A stretch of 64,000 bases of DNA from positions 62,001 through 126,000 of the forward strand of contig CAVWHY010000006.1 in NCBI GenBank assembly GCA_963754955.1, given 5' to 3'. Each line of letters starts with the position of its first letter. Position 1 is the stretch's first letter. Shown here piece by piece: positions 1-8,943 of this stretch. The notes under the pieces are model-generated. The model searched no databases, was not told where the DNA came from, and worked only from the letters and a program-made list of their open reading frames with translations. This stretch comes from CAVQJU01 sp963754955. GTDB taxonomy: Bacteria; Acidobacteriota; Vicinamibacteria; Vicinamibacterales; CAVVIG01. A program made the position numbers and the translations under genes.

Positions 1-615
1 CGCACAGGGCCCGCCGGTCCCATCACTTACCGATTCGAGGTCAGCGCCGTGTCGAGCTTTGTCTCGATCATCATGACCGGCACCAATTCCGAAGGCGTCA
101 ACGAAACCGGCTTCATTCCGCCGACGGATTTGCCGACGACCAGCGTCCTGTTCTGGCGCGCCATCGCGTTTGATCTGGGCAACGGCGTGTCGAGCGCGCC
201 GAGCGCCGTACAGACCTTCAGCACGAGCCTGCCGTCGCAGGCGGAGACGGTGGCCGCCCAACTGGGCCAGCCGCTCTGGCCTGGCGAAGTGCCGACCGGC
301 ACGGTTGGCCACGCGACCATGGGCGAGGCCGGTGCGTTCGGCGTCGGCTGGAACATTCAGACCCTGCACTACGCGCCGGGCAACGTGAACTTCCAGAGCC
401 CGGACATCGAGATGGTCCGGTTGTTCGACCTGCTCGATCGCGGCTTCGATCCGGACGGCGCCGCTGCCTGGATGAACCAGCACGGGTACCCGACGCAGGC
501 GCTCTGGTATCCGCCGCCCGAGAAGGCGGTCATCGGGCTGAAGTACGTCTACATCGCCGCCCGCGGCAAGGTCTCGGTCAACGGGATCTGGGACATCGTG
601 CTGAGGGTCGAGTGA
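1..615 (+). CDS. C-terminal part of a secreted protein with a fibronectin-III-like domain (5' truncated by window)
   Basis: The reading frame is open from base 1, so the true start lies outside the window; the internal GTG at 49 is probably not the start. The visible 204 residues begin with a beta-rich stretch (TYRFEVSA..., then VLFWRAIAFD...GVSSAPSAVQTFST) typical of a fibronectin type III or similar Ig-like repeat. The C-terminal part has no recognisable motif. The stop lies 17 bases before the start of the outer-membrane barrel gene, so the two may be co-transcribed. Likely extracellular or surface protein; the function is not determined. Confidence 0.6.
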   Translation, partial: RTGPAGPITYRFEVSAVSSFVSIIMTGTNSEGVNETGFIPPTDLPTTSVLFWRAIAFDLGNGVSSAPSAVQTFSTSLPSQAETVAAQLGQPLWPGEVPTGTVGHATMGEAGAFGVGWNIQTLHYAPGNVNFQSPDIEMVRLFDLLDRGFDPDGAAAWMNQHGYPTQALWYPPPEKAVIGLKYVYIAARGKVSVNGIWDIVLRVE

Positions 616-632
616 TTTCCGTGGAGACACGA

Positions 633-1272
633 ATGAAGCATGCGATCGCGACCATCCTCGCGGGGATGGCGCTCACCTGCCCGGCGTACGCGCAAGCGCC
701 CGACTCGGCAGGCTACATCGAGGGCGTCGCGCAATCGACGTTCGGCAACGTGACGAGCCAGTCGTACGGCGTCGAGGGCGGGTTTTCGATCGCGTCCCGG
801 CTGCAGATCTTCGGCGAGGTGGCGCACGTCAACGACACCGCGACCGCCGACGCTCGCGGCCAGCGCGCAGGTGATCGCCACGGCCTTGTCGCAGACGCAG
901 CCCAACGTCGGCTACCACGCCGAGCAGCCCACGACGTTCGGCGCCGGCGGCATCCGTTTCCTGTTTCCGACGTCGGCGAAAGTGGAGCCGTATGTGCTCG
1001 TCGGAGCGGGCGTGGCGGCGGTCAAGAAGAACGTCACCTATACGGTCAACGGCAGCGATGTCACCGGCAACCTCGGGCAGTACGGGATCGTGCTCGGCAC
1101 GGATCTGTCGGGGACTGAAACGAAGATGATGCTGGACTTCGGAGGCGGCGTGGCCTGGGCCGTGTGGCAGAAGCTCGTGCTCGATTTCCAGTACCGCTAC
1201 GGGCACGTGTTCACCGACGATGAGGGGCTCAACATCAGCCGGGCCGGTATCGGCGTCGGCGTCCGGTTTTAG
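633..1272 (+). CDS. Outer-membrane beta-barrel protein (frameshifted near 850)
   Basis: Starts at ATG 633 with a signal peptide (MKHAIATILAGMALTCPAYAQA). The body shows alternating hydrophobic/polar strands and ends in a barrel-like strand, GIGVGVRF, with terminal phenylalanine as in many outer-membrane porin-like proteins. The first part (to about VNDTAT) and the second part (from AASAQVIATALSQ) lie in different frames; a single-base indel near 840-860 joins them into a protein of about 213 residues. Size and form suggest a small OmpA/OmpW-like eight-stranded barrel. Substrate unknown. Confidence 0.65.
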
Positions 1273-1285
1273 CGGCGCCCGCACG

Positions 1286-1816
1286 ATGACCCCGCGAACC
1301 GGCCGTGGCAGGCGCGGCCGCCCGCCGAAGTTCGGGCGACCGGGGCGAGTGGTGGCGCTCACGCTGCCGGAAGAAGTCGTTCTGGGTCTCCGGAAGGTCA
1401 ACGCCGACCTCGCGTGGGCGATCGTCACGCTCTTCAACAAGACCTCGACGGCGGCGAAGACGACACGCCTCACCCTGCATCCGTCCGACGAGGCCGAGCT
1501 TGTCGCCGTGGGCGGCTTGCGGTCGCTGATCGTCGTGCCGCGGCAGCTGTTCACGAACCTCGACCTGCCGGGCGTCAGCATCATTCCCCTGCACGACGAC
1601 CGCGCCTTCCTGGCGCTCGAGCCGGGCCACGGCATGTCCGACCTCGTGCTCGCCGTCGACGATCGGCTGGCGGAGACGCCCCTCGACCGCCGGAAAGCGG
1701 CCGCGCTCCGGCGGCTGCGCAAGCAGCTGCGCCAATGGCGCAGTAACCCGCGCCTCCGCTGCGAGGCCCACACGATCATCGTCGTCGAACGCAGCCGATC
1801 GCGCCGTTCCGCGTAG
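1286..1816 (+). CDS. Hypothetical basic protein with an AT-hook-like N-terminus
   Basis: ATG 1286 begins 14 bases after the barrel gene. The N-terminus is strongly basic and contains RGRPPKFGRPGR, which resembles an AT-hook (RGRP core). It is followed by VVALTLPEEVVLGLRKVNADLAWAIVTLF, which could form a strand plus two helices as in ribbon-helix-helix DNA-binding domains. The middle (LHPSDEAELVAVGGLRSLIVVPRQLF) is reminiscent of a small mixed alpha/beta domain. The C-terminus is again basic. It may be a DNA-binding regulator, but that is inference from composition and local motifs only. Confidence 0.6.
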   Translation: MTPRTGRGRRGRPPKFGRPGRVVALTLPEEVVLGLRKVNADLAWAIVTLFNKTSTAAKTTRLTLHPSDEAELVAVGGLRSLIVVPRQLFTNLDLPGVSIIPLHDDRAFLALEPGHGMSDLVLAVDDRLAETPLDRRKAAALRRLRKQLRQWRSNPRLRCEAHTIIVVERSRSRRSA

Positions 1817-1840
1817 CGAGTCCTGCGGCACAATGGGTGG

Positions 1841-2713
1841 ATGAAGATCGACCGCTTTCGCGTGCGGCCAGGCGACGCTGACGCCCTTCGCAGACAGCGT
1901 CCCGATGCGACACCAGGCCTCGACGACAAGGACGATGCACAGGACCAGCTCGAGCACGGCATCGAACGGCTGGGTGCCCTCCAGGGCCTCCTCTACGCGC
2001 AGGATCGCTATGCGCTGCTGCTCGTGTTCCAGGGGATGGACGCTGCCGGCAAGGACGGCGTCATCAAGCACGTCATGTCGGGCATCAGCCCGCAGTCGAC
2101 CGAGGTCCACGCGTTCAAGGCACCTTCCCCCGAGGAACTGGATCACGATTACCTGTGGCGCATCAACCGGGTGCTGCCGCCGAGAGGACACGTCGGCATC
2201 TTCAACCGCTCGCACTACGAGGAAGTGACCACGGTGCGCGTGAACCCGCACTTCCTGGACGCGCAGCAGCTGCCGCCGGGGAGCGTCAATCGGCGCATCT
2301 GGCGCGATCGGCTCGAGGACATCGCCAACTTCGAGCGGCACCTGTTCAGGAACGGCACGATCATCCGCAAGTTCTTCCTGCACGTGTCGCGGGCCGAACA
2401 GCGCCGGCGCCTCCTGGAGCGCATCGACGATCCGGAGAAGAACTGGAAATTCAGGTCAGGCGACCTCGACGATCGCGCGAAGTGGAACGCGTACATGGCC
2501 GCGTACGGAGAGGCGATGGCCGAGACGAGCCGTGAACACGCGCCCTGGTACGTGATTCCGGCGGATCGCAAGTGGTACGCCAGAGCGCTGGTTGCGGAGA
2601 TCCTGGTCAAGACGCTCGAGGAGCTCGACCTCGAATTTCCGAAGCTCACCAGGAGCCGCAAGCTCGAACTGGCGCAGGCGCGGCGCCGGCTGGTCCGCGA
2701 CGGCCGATCGTAG
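1841..2713 (+). CDS. ppk2: Polyphosphate kinase 2 family protein
   Basis: A 290-residue protein of the PPK2 family, which transfers phosphate between polyphosphate and nucleotides. The Walker A-like loop GMDAAGKDG is at residues 65-73, followed by the conserved SPQSTEVHAFKAP segment, the Walker B region (HVGIFNRSHYEE) and the lid basic residues (FFLHVSRAEQRRRLLERIDDPEKNWKF). Length and single-domain structure fit the short PPK2 class. It starts at ATG 1841. The stop TAG (2711-2713) is part of the GTAG end of a REP palindrome. The facing histidine kinase frame runs into the last 68 bases of this gene on the other strand. Confidence 0.9.
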   Translation: MKIDRFRVRPGDADALRRQRPDATPGLDDKDDAQDQLEHGIERLGALQGLLYAQDRYALLLVFQGMDAAGKDGVIKHVMSGISPQSTEVHAFKAPSPEELDHDYLWRINRVLPPRGHVGIFNRSHYEEVTTVRVNPHFLDAQQLPPGSVNRRIWRDRLEDIANFERHLFRNGTIIRKFFLHVSRAEQRRRLLERIDDPEKNWKFRSGDLDDRAKWNAYMAAYGEAMAETSREHAPWYVIPADRKWYARALVAEILVKTLEELDLEFPKLTRSRKLELAQARRRLVRDGRS

Positions 2714-4525
2714 TGCAGGCCTTCAGGCCTGCCCGGAACAGGCGGACCTGAAGGTCCGCACTATTGCTGTCGGGCGAGGGCGTCGGCGATCCTGGCGGCG
2801 AGCACGTGACCGTCCCCCCGAATCGTTCGACGATCAGCCGCACGAGATACAGGCCGAGGCCGGTGCCTTCGGTATCCACCGTGTCCACGTTGTCGGCGCG
2901 GAAGAACTTCTCGAACAGCCGGGCCGCGGACGCCTTCGGGATGCCGATGCCGCTGTCGCGGATCGACCAGCGAAGGTTCCTGCCGTCGAGGCCCATGCGG
3001 ATGCCGATCTCTCCGCCATGCGGCATGTACTTGATGGCGTTCGAGAGCAGGTTCATCACCACCTGGCGCAGCAGCTGCGGATCGCTTGTGACATCAGGAA
3101 GATCCGCGGTCGAATCCACCGTCACCGTGTGGCCCTTTTCGCGCACCAGTGTCGTAACGTCGTTCAGCACGGCCGTGGTGAGCGTGCGCAGGTTGACCGG
3201 TTCGAGGACGACGCGCAGCTTGCCGCTTTCGAGCCGCGAGGCGTCGAGCAGGTCGTTCACCAGTCCGATCAGCCGGTCGGCCGATTCGTGGGCGTCCTGG
3301 ATGTAGGAGGTCTTCTCGGCGCCGTCAGTGCCTTCCGCGGCGAGCTCGAGCATCCACTTGATCCCCGACAGCGGCGTCGCAGCTGGTGCGTGACGAACGA
3401 CACGAAGTCGTTCCGCATCCGCAGCGTGTCCTGCGTCTGCTGCTCGATCAGCTTCCGTTCCGTGTTGTCGCGCGCCACGGCGTAGATGATCTCCTCGTCC
3501 GGCTTGGCGATGGCGGTCCAGAGGAGCCACTTGTAGGCGCCGTCCTTGCAGCGGTAGCGGTTTTCGAACGAGTTCAGCAGGCCGCCGGTGCGCAGCGACG
3601 CGAGCTGCGCGATCGTCGCCTCGCGATCCTCCAGGTGCACGAAGTTCACGTGCGGCTCCGCCAGCAGTTCCTCCGGCGTGTACCCGAGCACCCGCGTCCA
3701 CGATCCGTTCACGCGCTTGAAGTAGCCGTCGAACCCGGCGACGCACAGCAGGTCCTGCGACATCGTGAAGAAACCTTCGACCTGCTCCTGGGTACGACTG
3801 CGGCCCACGAATGCGCCGAGCTGGCGGCCCAGCGCGGCGAACATGCGGAGGATGGAATCGTCCGGTTCGAACACGGCGGATGTGAAGAACTCGACGACGC
3901 GATCACGTCACCGCTGAGAATCATCGGAAAGCTGAAGGCGGAGTGCAGGCCGGCTCCGCCGCCGCCTGCCTGCGCGAGAACCGGGATTCCTTCGTGACGT
4001 CCACGATCCAGGCCGGCTTCTCGGTGTCCCAGGTGCGTCCCGGTCCCATGCCGCGCGCGAACCGGCCGTTGCGCGTCTCCTGCTCGAACTGCGCCGCGGA
4101 CACGTCGGCGGCGCACCAGAGGTCGAGGCAGCGCAGTTGATCCGCCGTCTTGTCCACGATCCACATCGCGCCGAACTGCCAGTCCACCGACTCGGCCACG
4201 GCGCGAAGCACCCACGGCGCGGCCTCCTCGATGGTCGCCGAATGCGCCAGCGCCTCGACGACGGCGTACTGCGCGCGCAGGTGGCGCTCGGCGTGCTTCT
4301 GTTGCGTGAGGTCCCGGAAGATGCCGTACGCGCCGATCGACGTGCCGTCGTGGTTGAGCGGCACGCATAGCCGAACATCTTCTCGAAAGCGGGATTGCAC
4401 ATCTGAACGAGATCGTGAGCGTCGATGACCACAACCGCGAGCGGGTTGACCTGGATGAGGCCGCGGAGGTGCACGTCGTGTTCGCGAACGGTGGCGGCGA
4501 TGCCGGCCGCATGCTGTTCACGCAT
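2646..4525 (-). CDS. Sensor histidine kinase, PAS-GAF-PAS-HisKA-HATPase (several frameshifts)
   Basis: Pieced together from three frames. N-terminal PAS-like stretch (LIQVNPLAVVVIDAHDLVQMCNPAFEKMFGYA), then VPLNHDGTSIGAYGIFRDLTQQ, a GAF domain (EALAHSATIEEAAPWVLRAVAESVDWQFGAMWIV), a second PAS domain (SQDLLCVAGFDGYFKRVN...GYTPEELL) with PAC, then HisKA with the phospho-acceptor in FVSFVTHQLR, and HATPase with N box (NLLSNAIKYM), G1 (DSGIGIP) and G2 (GTGLGLYLV). Breaks lie near 3380, 3902, 3950 and 4365; at the last, about 40 PAS residues seem to be missing. The open frame continues to 2646 through REP R1; the real end is probably near 2761-2765. Probably signals to the adjacent response regulator/Hpt genes. 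Confidence 0.8.
2710..2764. repeat. REP locus R1: inverted pair of GTAG palindromes
   Basis: Left unit 2710-2732: GTAG, then a hairpin with arms GCAGGCC/GGCCTGC around a TTCA-type loop. Right unit 2742-2764 is the same design reversed (arms GCGGACC/GGTCCGC, loop TGAA) and ends in CTAT, a degenerate CTAC. The first TAG is the stop codon of the PPK2 gene. On the minus strand the open frame of the histidine kinase reads through the element and gives the peptide ADLQVRLFRAGLKACTT. Layout matches bacterial REP/BIME elements mobilised by RAYT transposases; no RAYT gene is present here. Confidence 0.8.
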
Positions 4526-4599
4526 TCAAATCCCACGTGCAGAGTACATGAAAAGGCAGGCCGGACCCACTACAATGGCGTGGCGCCGGGAGGATTTGC

Positions 4600-5218
4600 A
4601 TGAAAGTGCTCGTCGCGGACGACGATCGGATTGCGGCCGCGGTGCTCGCGCAGACGCTGACGCGCTGGGAATTCGACGTCACCGTCGTCGGCGACGGCGC
4701 GGAGGCGTGGCGCCATCTCGCGTCGGCGTCGGCGCTGGCGGTGCTCGATCGCATGATGCCCGGCGTAGACGGTGCGGAGGTCTGCCGGCGCGTCCGCCGG
4801 GACATGCCGAACGCGAACATGTACCTGGTGCTGCTGACCTCACTCGGCGGGGGCGGCGACGTCGTGTCCCGATGCGGGCGCGGACGACTACGTGACCAAG
4901 CCGTTCGACGTCGACGAGCTGCGCGCGCGCATCAACGTCGGCGTGCGCGTGATCGCGCTGCAGGACAAGCTCAATCAGCGCGTCGCCGAGCTCCAGGCCG
5001 CACTCGCGAACGTGAAACAGCTGCACGGTCTGCTGCCGATCTGCAGCTACTGCAAGCATATCCGCGGCGACGACCAGTACTGGCAGCAGGTCGAGTCGTA
5101 CATCACCGCGCGCTCCGACGCCCAGTTCAGCCACGGGATCTGCCCGCCCTGCTACGAGAAGGTCGAGGTGGAGATCGAGGAGCAGCGCAAATTGATGCGG
5201 AGCACGAGAAATCCATGA
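4600..5218 (+). CDS. Response regulator: receiver domain plus Cys-rich C-terminal module (frameshifted near 4865)
   Basis: Receiver domain from ATG 4600: acidic pair DDD at residues 7-9, phospho-acceptor D50 in AVLDRMMPGVDG, conserved LTS, and K in DDYVTKPF. A one-base break near 4865 moves the frame. The C-terminal part has a coiled-coil linker (LQDKLNQRVAELQAALANVKQL) and then LPICSYCKHIRGDDQYWQQVESYI...HGICPPCYEK, a two-CxxC module seen behind many receiver and PAS domains and not assigned a function. No DNA-binding domain. The stop TGA (5216-5218) overlaps the ATG of the Hpt gene, so the two are translationally coupled. Likely partner of the divergent histidine kinase. Confidence 0.8.
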
Positions 5219-5568
5219 CGGACTCCCGACCCGTGTTCGATCGCGAGGTGTTCGAACGCCAGGTGGGCGGCGACCGCGCGCTCGCGCTGGAGATCCTGCG
5301 CATGTTCCTCGAGGACTGCCCGGAACGGATGGCGGCGATCAAGGCCGCCGTCGAGCAGGGCGACGCCGGCGGGCTCTGCGCCGCCGCGCATACGTTCAAG
5401 GGATCGGCCGGCTACCTCGCGGCGGTACACGTGGTGGACGCGGCGGCCCTGCTCGAGCGGCTCGGGCGCGAAGGGGTCCTGACGGATGCCCCGGCCGCGG
5501 TGGATCAACTCGAGAGCGCCGTGGCGCGGCTCGTGCCGGAGATCCGGCGCGCGGCGGTCGCCTCATGA
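5215..5568 (+). CDS. Hpt (histidine phosphotransfer) protein
   Basis: A 117-residue single Hpt domain. The phospho-accepting histidine is H59 in AAHTFKGSAGYLAA, the classic Hpt motif (HxxKGxxG). An acidic N-terminal region (FDREVFERQVGGDRALALEILRMFLEDCPERM) and a C-terminal helix complete the four-helix bundle. It overlaps the response regulator stop by ATGA at its start, and its own TGA overlaps the next start by ATGA, so the three genes look like one translation unit. It likely relays phosphate between the neighbouring kinase and receiver. Confidence 0.9.
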   Translation: MTDSRPVFDREVFERQVGGDRALALEILRMFLEDCPERMAAIKAAVEQGDAGGLCAAAHTFKGSAGYLAAVHVVDAAALLERLGREGVLTDAPAAVDQLESAVARLVPEIRRAAVAS

Positions 5569-6419
5569 TCAGCATGCGTCGATCGATGGCCGGGGCGGCA
5601 GCGGCGGTCATCGTACTCGCGGGCCTTGCGGCCGGTGCGCCGCCGCGGGTGCGGTCGGTGCGCCTGTACGTGTTCGATTGCGGCGTGCTCAAGCGGGGCG
5701 AGCCCACGGCGTACGGCCTCACGCGCGCACAAGTGGGGCAGACCGATTTTGCCGATCCCTGTTACCTCGTCGTCCATCCGCGGGGCACGCTGCTCTGGGA
5801 CGTGGGCATCATCCCGGACGACCAGATCAAAGCGGGGGGAGTCGAGATCCAGGCCGCAAACGGCGTCAACGCGGCCACGACGACCCTGCGCAGCCAGCTG
5901 GCGGCGATCGGGTATTCGGCGCGCGACATTACGTACCTGGCGCTCTCGCACGGGCACGCGGACCACGTCGCCAACGCCAACGAGTACGCCGGCGCCACGC
6001 TGCTGCTGCAGAAGGCCGAGTGGAACGCGATGTTCAGCGCCGACGCGCAGAAGCTACCGCTGTTTGCCGCGTACGGCGCCCTCGAAAGCAGCAGGACGGT
6101 GCTGCTCGACGGCGATCGCGACGTGTTCGGCGACGGATCCGTCATCCTGAAGTCCACGCCCGGCCACACGCCGGGACACCAATCCCTGTTCGTGAAACTG
6201 GCGAAGACGGGTCCCGTTCTGTTGACCGGCGATCTCTATCACTACGCTGCGGAGAAGACGATGAAGGCGGTGCCGGTCCGGGACTACAACAGGGAACAGA
6301 CGGCGGCGTCGCGGTCGGCGATTGACGCGTTCGTCGCCAGCGCCGGCGCGCAGTTGTGGATTCAGCACGACATCCAGAAGAATGCGACGCTCAAGCACGC
6401 GCCGCAGTACTACGAGTAG
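5565..6419 (+). CDS. Metallo-beta-lactamase-fold hydrolase, N-acyl homoserine lactonase-like, secreted
   Basis: Signal peptide at the N-terminus (MRRSMAGAAAAVIVLAGLAAGAPP), then an MBL fold with the metal motif SHGHADHVAN (HxHxDH), GHTPGHQS and TGD, and the late histidine in WIQHDIQ. Order and spacing match the AiiA/AHL-lactonase branch (also LYVFDCGVLKRG near the start, as in AHL lactonases). The predicted reaction is lactone or ester hydrolysis in the periplasm or outside; the substrate is not proven. The ATG overlaps the Hpt stop, linking it to the two-component genes. The stop TAG (6417-6419) lies in the GTAG end of REP R2. Confidence 0.85.
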   Translation: MISMRRSMAGAAAAVIVLAGLAAGAPPRVRSVRLYVFDCGVLKRGEPTAYGLTRAQVGQTDFADPCYLVVHPRGTLLWDVGIIPDDQIKAGGVEIQAANGVNAATTTLRSQLAAIGYSARDITYLALSHGHADHVANANEYAGATLLLQKAEWNAMFSADAQKLPLFAAYGALESSRTVLLDGDRDVFGDGSVILKSTPGHTPGHQSLFVKLAKTGPVLLTGDLYHYAAEKTMKAVPVRDYNREQTAASRSAIDAFVASAGAQLWIQHDIQKNATLKHAPQYYE

Positions 6420-6464
6420 GGCGGCCCTTTCAGGGCCGCTCGCGGGCTGAAAGCCCCGCGCTAC
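6416..6464. repeat. REP locus R2: inverted pair of GTAG palindromes
   Basis: GTAG at 6416-6419, then a hairpin with arms GCGGCCCT/AGGGCCGC (to 6439), then a second reversed unit 6442-6464 (arms GCGGGCT/AGCCCCGC, loop GAA) ending in CTAC. The first TAG is the stop of the lactonase gene. It sits between that gene and the downstream CMD gene and could act as a terminator or mRNA-stabilising hairpin. Confidence 0.75.
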
Positions 6465-6484
6465 ATCTGATCCGAGGGGGTCAC

Positions 6485-7127
6485 ATGCGACGAATCGTGC
6501 TGGCGGTGCTGATCGGTCTCGCGGCGGCGTCTGGCGCCGGCGCCCAGGAACGGATGCCGCCCATCGCGCCCGACAAGATGACCGAGGCGCAGAAGAAGGC
6601 TGTCACCGACTACAAGGCGCTCCGCGGCGTGGACATGACCGGCCCGCCGTGGACGGTGTTGCTGCGCGTGCCGGCGCACGTGGTGCCGGCGCTGGAGATC
6701 CGCCTTCACTACCTCAATAACAGCGTGCTGCCGGCCCGCCTGACAGAGTTCGCCATCCTGTTCGCCGCGCGGCGGTGGACGAACAACTGGGAGTGGAACG
6801 CTCATTCAACGGCCGCCGCGGCAGCCGGGCTGAAGGCCGACGTCATGGCGGCCCTCGCCGCCGGCCGCCGACCCGACGCGGATGGCGGACGACGAGGCGC
6901 TCGTGTACGACTTCAGCCTCGAACTGCAGGACAACCAGAGCGTCAGCGACGCGACGTACGCGCGCGCGCTGGAAAAATTCGGCGAGCCGGGCGTCGTCGA
7001 GCTGGCCACAATCCAGGGGTACTACACCTATCTGGCGATGGTGATGAGCGTCGCACGCGTGACGACGCAGCCGGACACGAAACCGCAGCTCGAACGGTTC
7101 CCCAGGGTGGGGGGCGACGGAAAGTAG
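6485..7127 (+). CDS. Carboxymuconolactone decarboxylase-family protein, secreted (frameshifted near 6870)
   Basis: Signal peptide MRRIVLAVLIGLAAASGAGAQ. The body shows the AhpD/CMD-like helical pattern (PPWTVLLRVPAHVVPALEIRLHYLNNSVLPARLTEFAILFAARRW...NWEWNAHSTAAAAAGL), and after the break YDFSLELQDNQSVSDATYARALEKFGEPGVVELATIQGYYTYLAMVMSVARV. A one-base shift near 6870 separates the two parts. No CxxC pair typical of peroxidase-active AhpD is seen, so a redox role is uncertain. The stop lies inside heptamer repeat locus S1. Confidence 0.8.
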
Positions 7128-7157
7128 AAAAGTTGAAAGTAGAAAGTGGAGAAGTTA
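7121..7157. repeat. Heptamer repeat locus S1 (GAAAGTA type)
   Basis: Five consecutive 7-8 base units of the form GAAAGTA, GAAAAGTT, GAAAGTA, GAAAGTG, GAGAAGTT. It fills the whole gap between two convergent genes: the TAG stop of the CMD gene and the TAA stop (minus strand) of the quinoprotein are both within it. The unit is shared with locus S4 at 25.55 kb. Confidence 0.7.
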
Positions 7158-8838
7158 GCGCGGGAGGGCGAAGGCGACAAACGTCAGGCCGGACGTCGTG
7201 AGGACCCACTGCCGTCCGTCCTGCATGTAGGTGACGGGCGCGGAGCCCCAGACGGGCGCGCCGGTTTGAAACTTCCATAACTCCTTCCCGGTCGCCGCCT
7301 CGAACGCGTAGAAGTAGCCGTCGTTGTCGCCGGTGAAGACGAGGCCCGACGCGGTGGACATCAGGCCACCGGTCAGGTCGAGCGAGACGGTCGACGGGTA
7401 CGACCGGTAGCGATGCTCCCAGCGCCGTGCGCCGGTCGCCGGATCGATGGCGCGCAATGCCGCCCACTGTTCGCGTCCTTCGACCAGCCGCCGGCCGCCG
7501 CTCGGCACGCGCACGCCCAGCGCGATCGGCGGCGTCGGCTTGCGGCCCTCCCAGATCGCGCACGTCTCGTGCGCCGTCACGAAAAACAGTCCGCGCTCGG
7601 GATCGAAGGTGGGCGGCTGGAAATTGGTGCCGCCGTGGTTGTCGGGCAGGCACTTGTCCGGCGTGCCGATGTTGTCGAGGACGATCGGCCGGCCGTCGGG
7701 CCCGACTTCCCTGGCCCAGTTCGAGGTGTCGATGAACGGCCTGGCCACCAGGAGCTTGCCGGTCTCACGATCGAGCGTGTAGAAGAAGCCGTTGCGGTTG
7801 GCGACCATCACGACATGGCGCAGCTGTCCGGCAATGGTGATGTCGGCCTGCACCGGCACGTGCGCCGAGTCCCAGTCGTGGATGTCGTGCGGCGTGAACT
7901 GGAAGTGCCAGCGGAGCTTCCCGGTGTCGGCGTCGAGCGCGACGAGCGAACACGTGTAGAGGTTGTCGCCGGCGCGATCGTCGCCGTAGTAGTCCGGATT
8001 CGGATTGCCGGTGCCGTAGTACACCAGGTTCAAGGCGGGATCGTAGCTGCCGGTGACCCAGGCGGCGCCGCCGCCGCGGAGGGCGGCCTCGGTGTTGGGC
8101 CACGACTCGCTGCCCGGTTCACCCGGTCCGGGGATCGTGTTGAACCGCCACAGGCGCGCGCCCGTCTGCGCGTCGTACGCGTCGATGAAACCCCGGCTCG
8201 AGAAGTCGCCGCCCGCGACGCCGATGATGACGGCGCCTTTGACGACGAGCGGCGCGGCCGTGATGGCGTTGGCCTTCTTCAGGTCGCCGACCTCGACGTC
8301 CCAGATGACGCTGCCCGTCCGTCTGTCGAGCGCCACCAGGTGCGCGTCGAGCGTGCCCATGTAGAGGCGATCGCCGAGCAGCGCGAAGCCGCGGTTGACG
8401 GGCCCGCAGCACACCGACGCCGAGAAATTCGCCGGCAGCGTGCGCCGGTAGGTCCAGATGGGCCGGCCCGTGCGCCCGTCGATCGCGAACGCCTGGTTGT
8501 TGTTGCCCGTGACGTAGAGCACCCCGTCGACGACGAGGGGCGACGCTCTCGAGTCCGCGTCCTGGAAAGCCGGGAATGTCGGTCTGAAACATCCACTGGG
8601 GCACGAGCCCGGCCACGTTCTGTGGCGTCAGCTGCGTCAGCGGGCTGTGGCGCTGGCCGGTGTAGTCGCCCGAGAAGGTGAGCCATCGCGCGGGGTTCTT
8701 GAGGCCGTCACGCAGGTCCTGCGCCGTGATGGCGGGCGGCGTGGACGGCGCGGGCGGCTGCTGCGCGCGCAGCGACAGATGAGCCGCGGCTCCCACGACA
8801 ATCGCGGCAGCCGCGAACGCCGGATGACGAAGCCACAT
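7155..8838 (-). CDS. PQQ-dependent alcohol dehydrogenase (quinoprotein), frameshifted near 8545
   Basis: Start ATG 8838 with signal peptide (MWLRHPAFAAAAIVVGAAAHLSLRAQ). An eight-bladed quinoprotein propeller is seen: WLTFSGDYTGQRHSPLTQLTPQNV, LYVTGNNNQAFAIDGRTGRPIWTYR, the vicinal Cys-Cys of methanol/alcohol dehydrogenases (SASVCCGPVNRG), WDSAHVPVQADI and repeated tryptophan-docking strands to LWKFQTGAPVWGSAPVTY. It oxidises a primary alcohol or other substrate in the periplasm. The frame breaks once near 8545 (PGFPGRGLES to PLVVDGVLYVTG). Divergent from a dihaem cytochrome c that could accept its electrons. Confidence 0.9.
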
Positions 8839-8943
8839 GATGTGGGGGATTGTATGCCCACCGCTTCCCAGGCCGCCGTCGGATTTTCGTTGAGTGTTCG
8901 GCGGCGCGGGTGTACAACCAGCCGCAGATTCAACGGAGGGAAC

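Noticed and set aside
1811..1818. GTAG after the hypothetical gene at 1286-1816 as another REP stop
   Set aside because: No palindrome follows the GTAG, so it is an ordinary stop.
829..1962. Long open frames on the strand opposite real genes (also at 8119-9762, 22340-23605, 23745-25556, 45062-46285, 52736-54454, 59048-61057)
   Set aside because: They have arginine/histidine/glycine-rich compositions without motifs, and lie opposite genes with clear families. High GC gives long accidental frames.
2646..2760. C-terminal extension of the histidine kinase into the PPK2 gene
   Set aside because: The residues after about 2765 are the translation of REP R1 and of the PPK2 antisense strand, not a kinase domain. 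In another frame the kinase end reads VLAARIADALARQQ and stops at the TAG of R1 (2761-2763), which is a likelier end.
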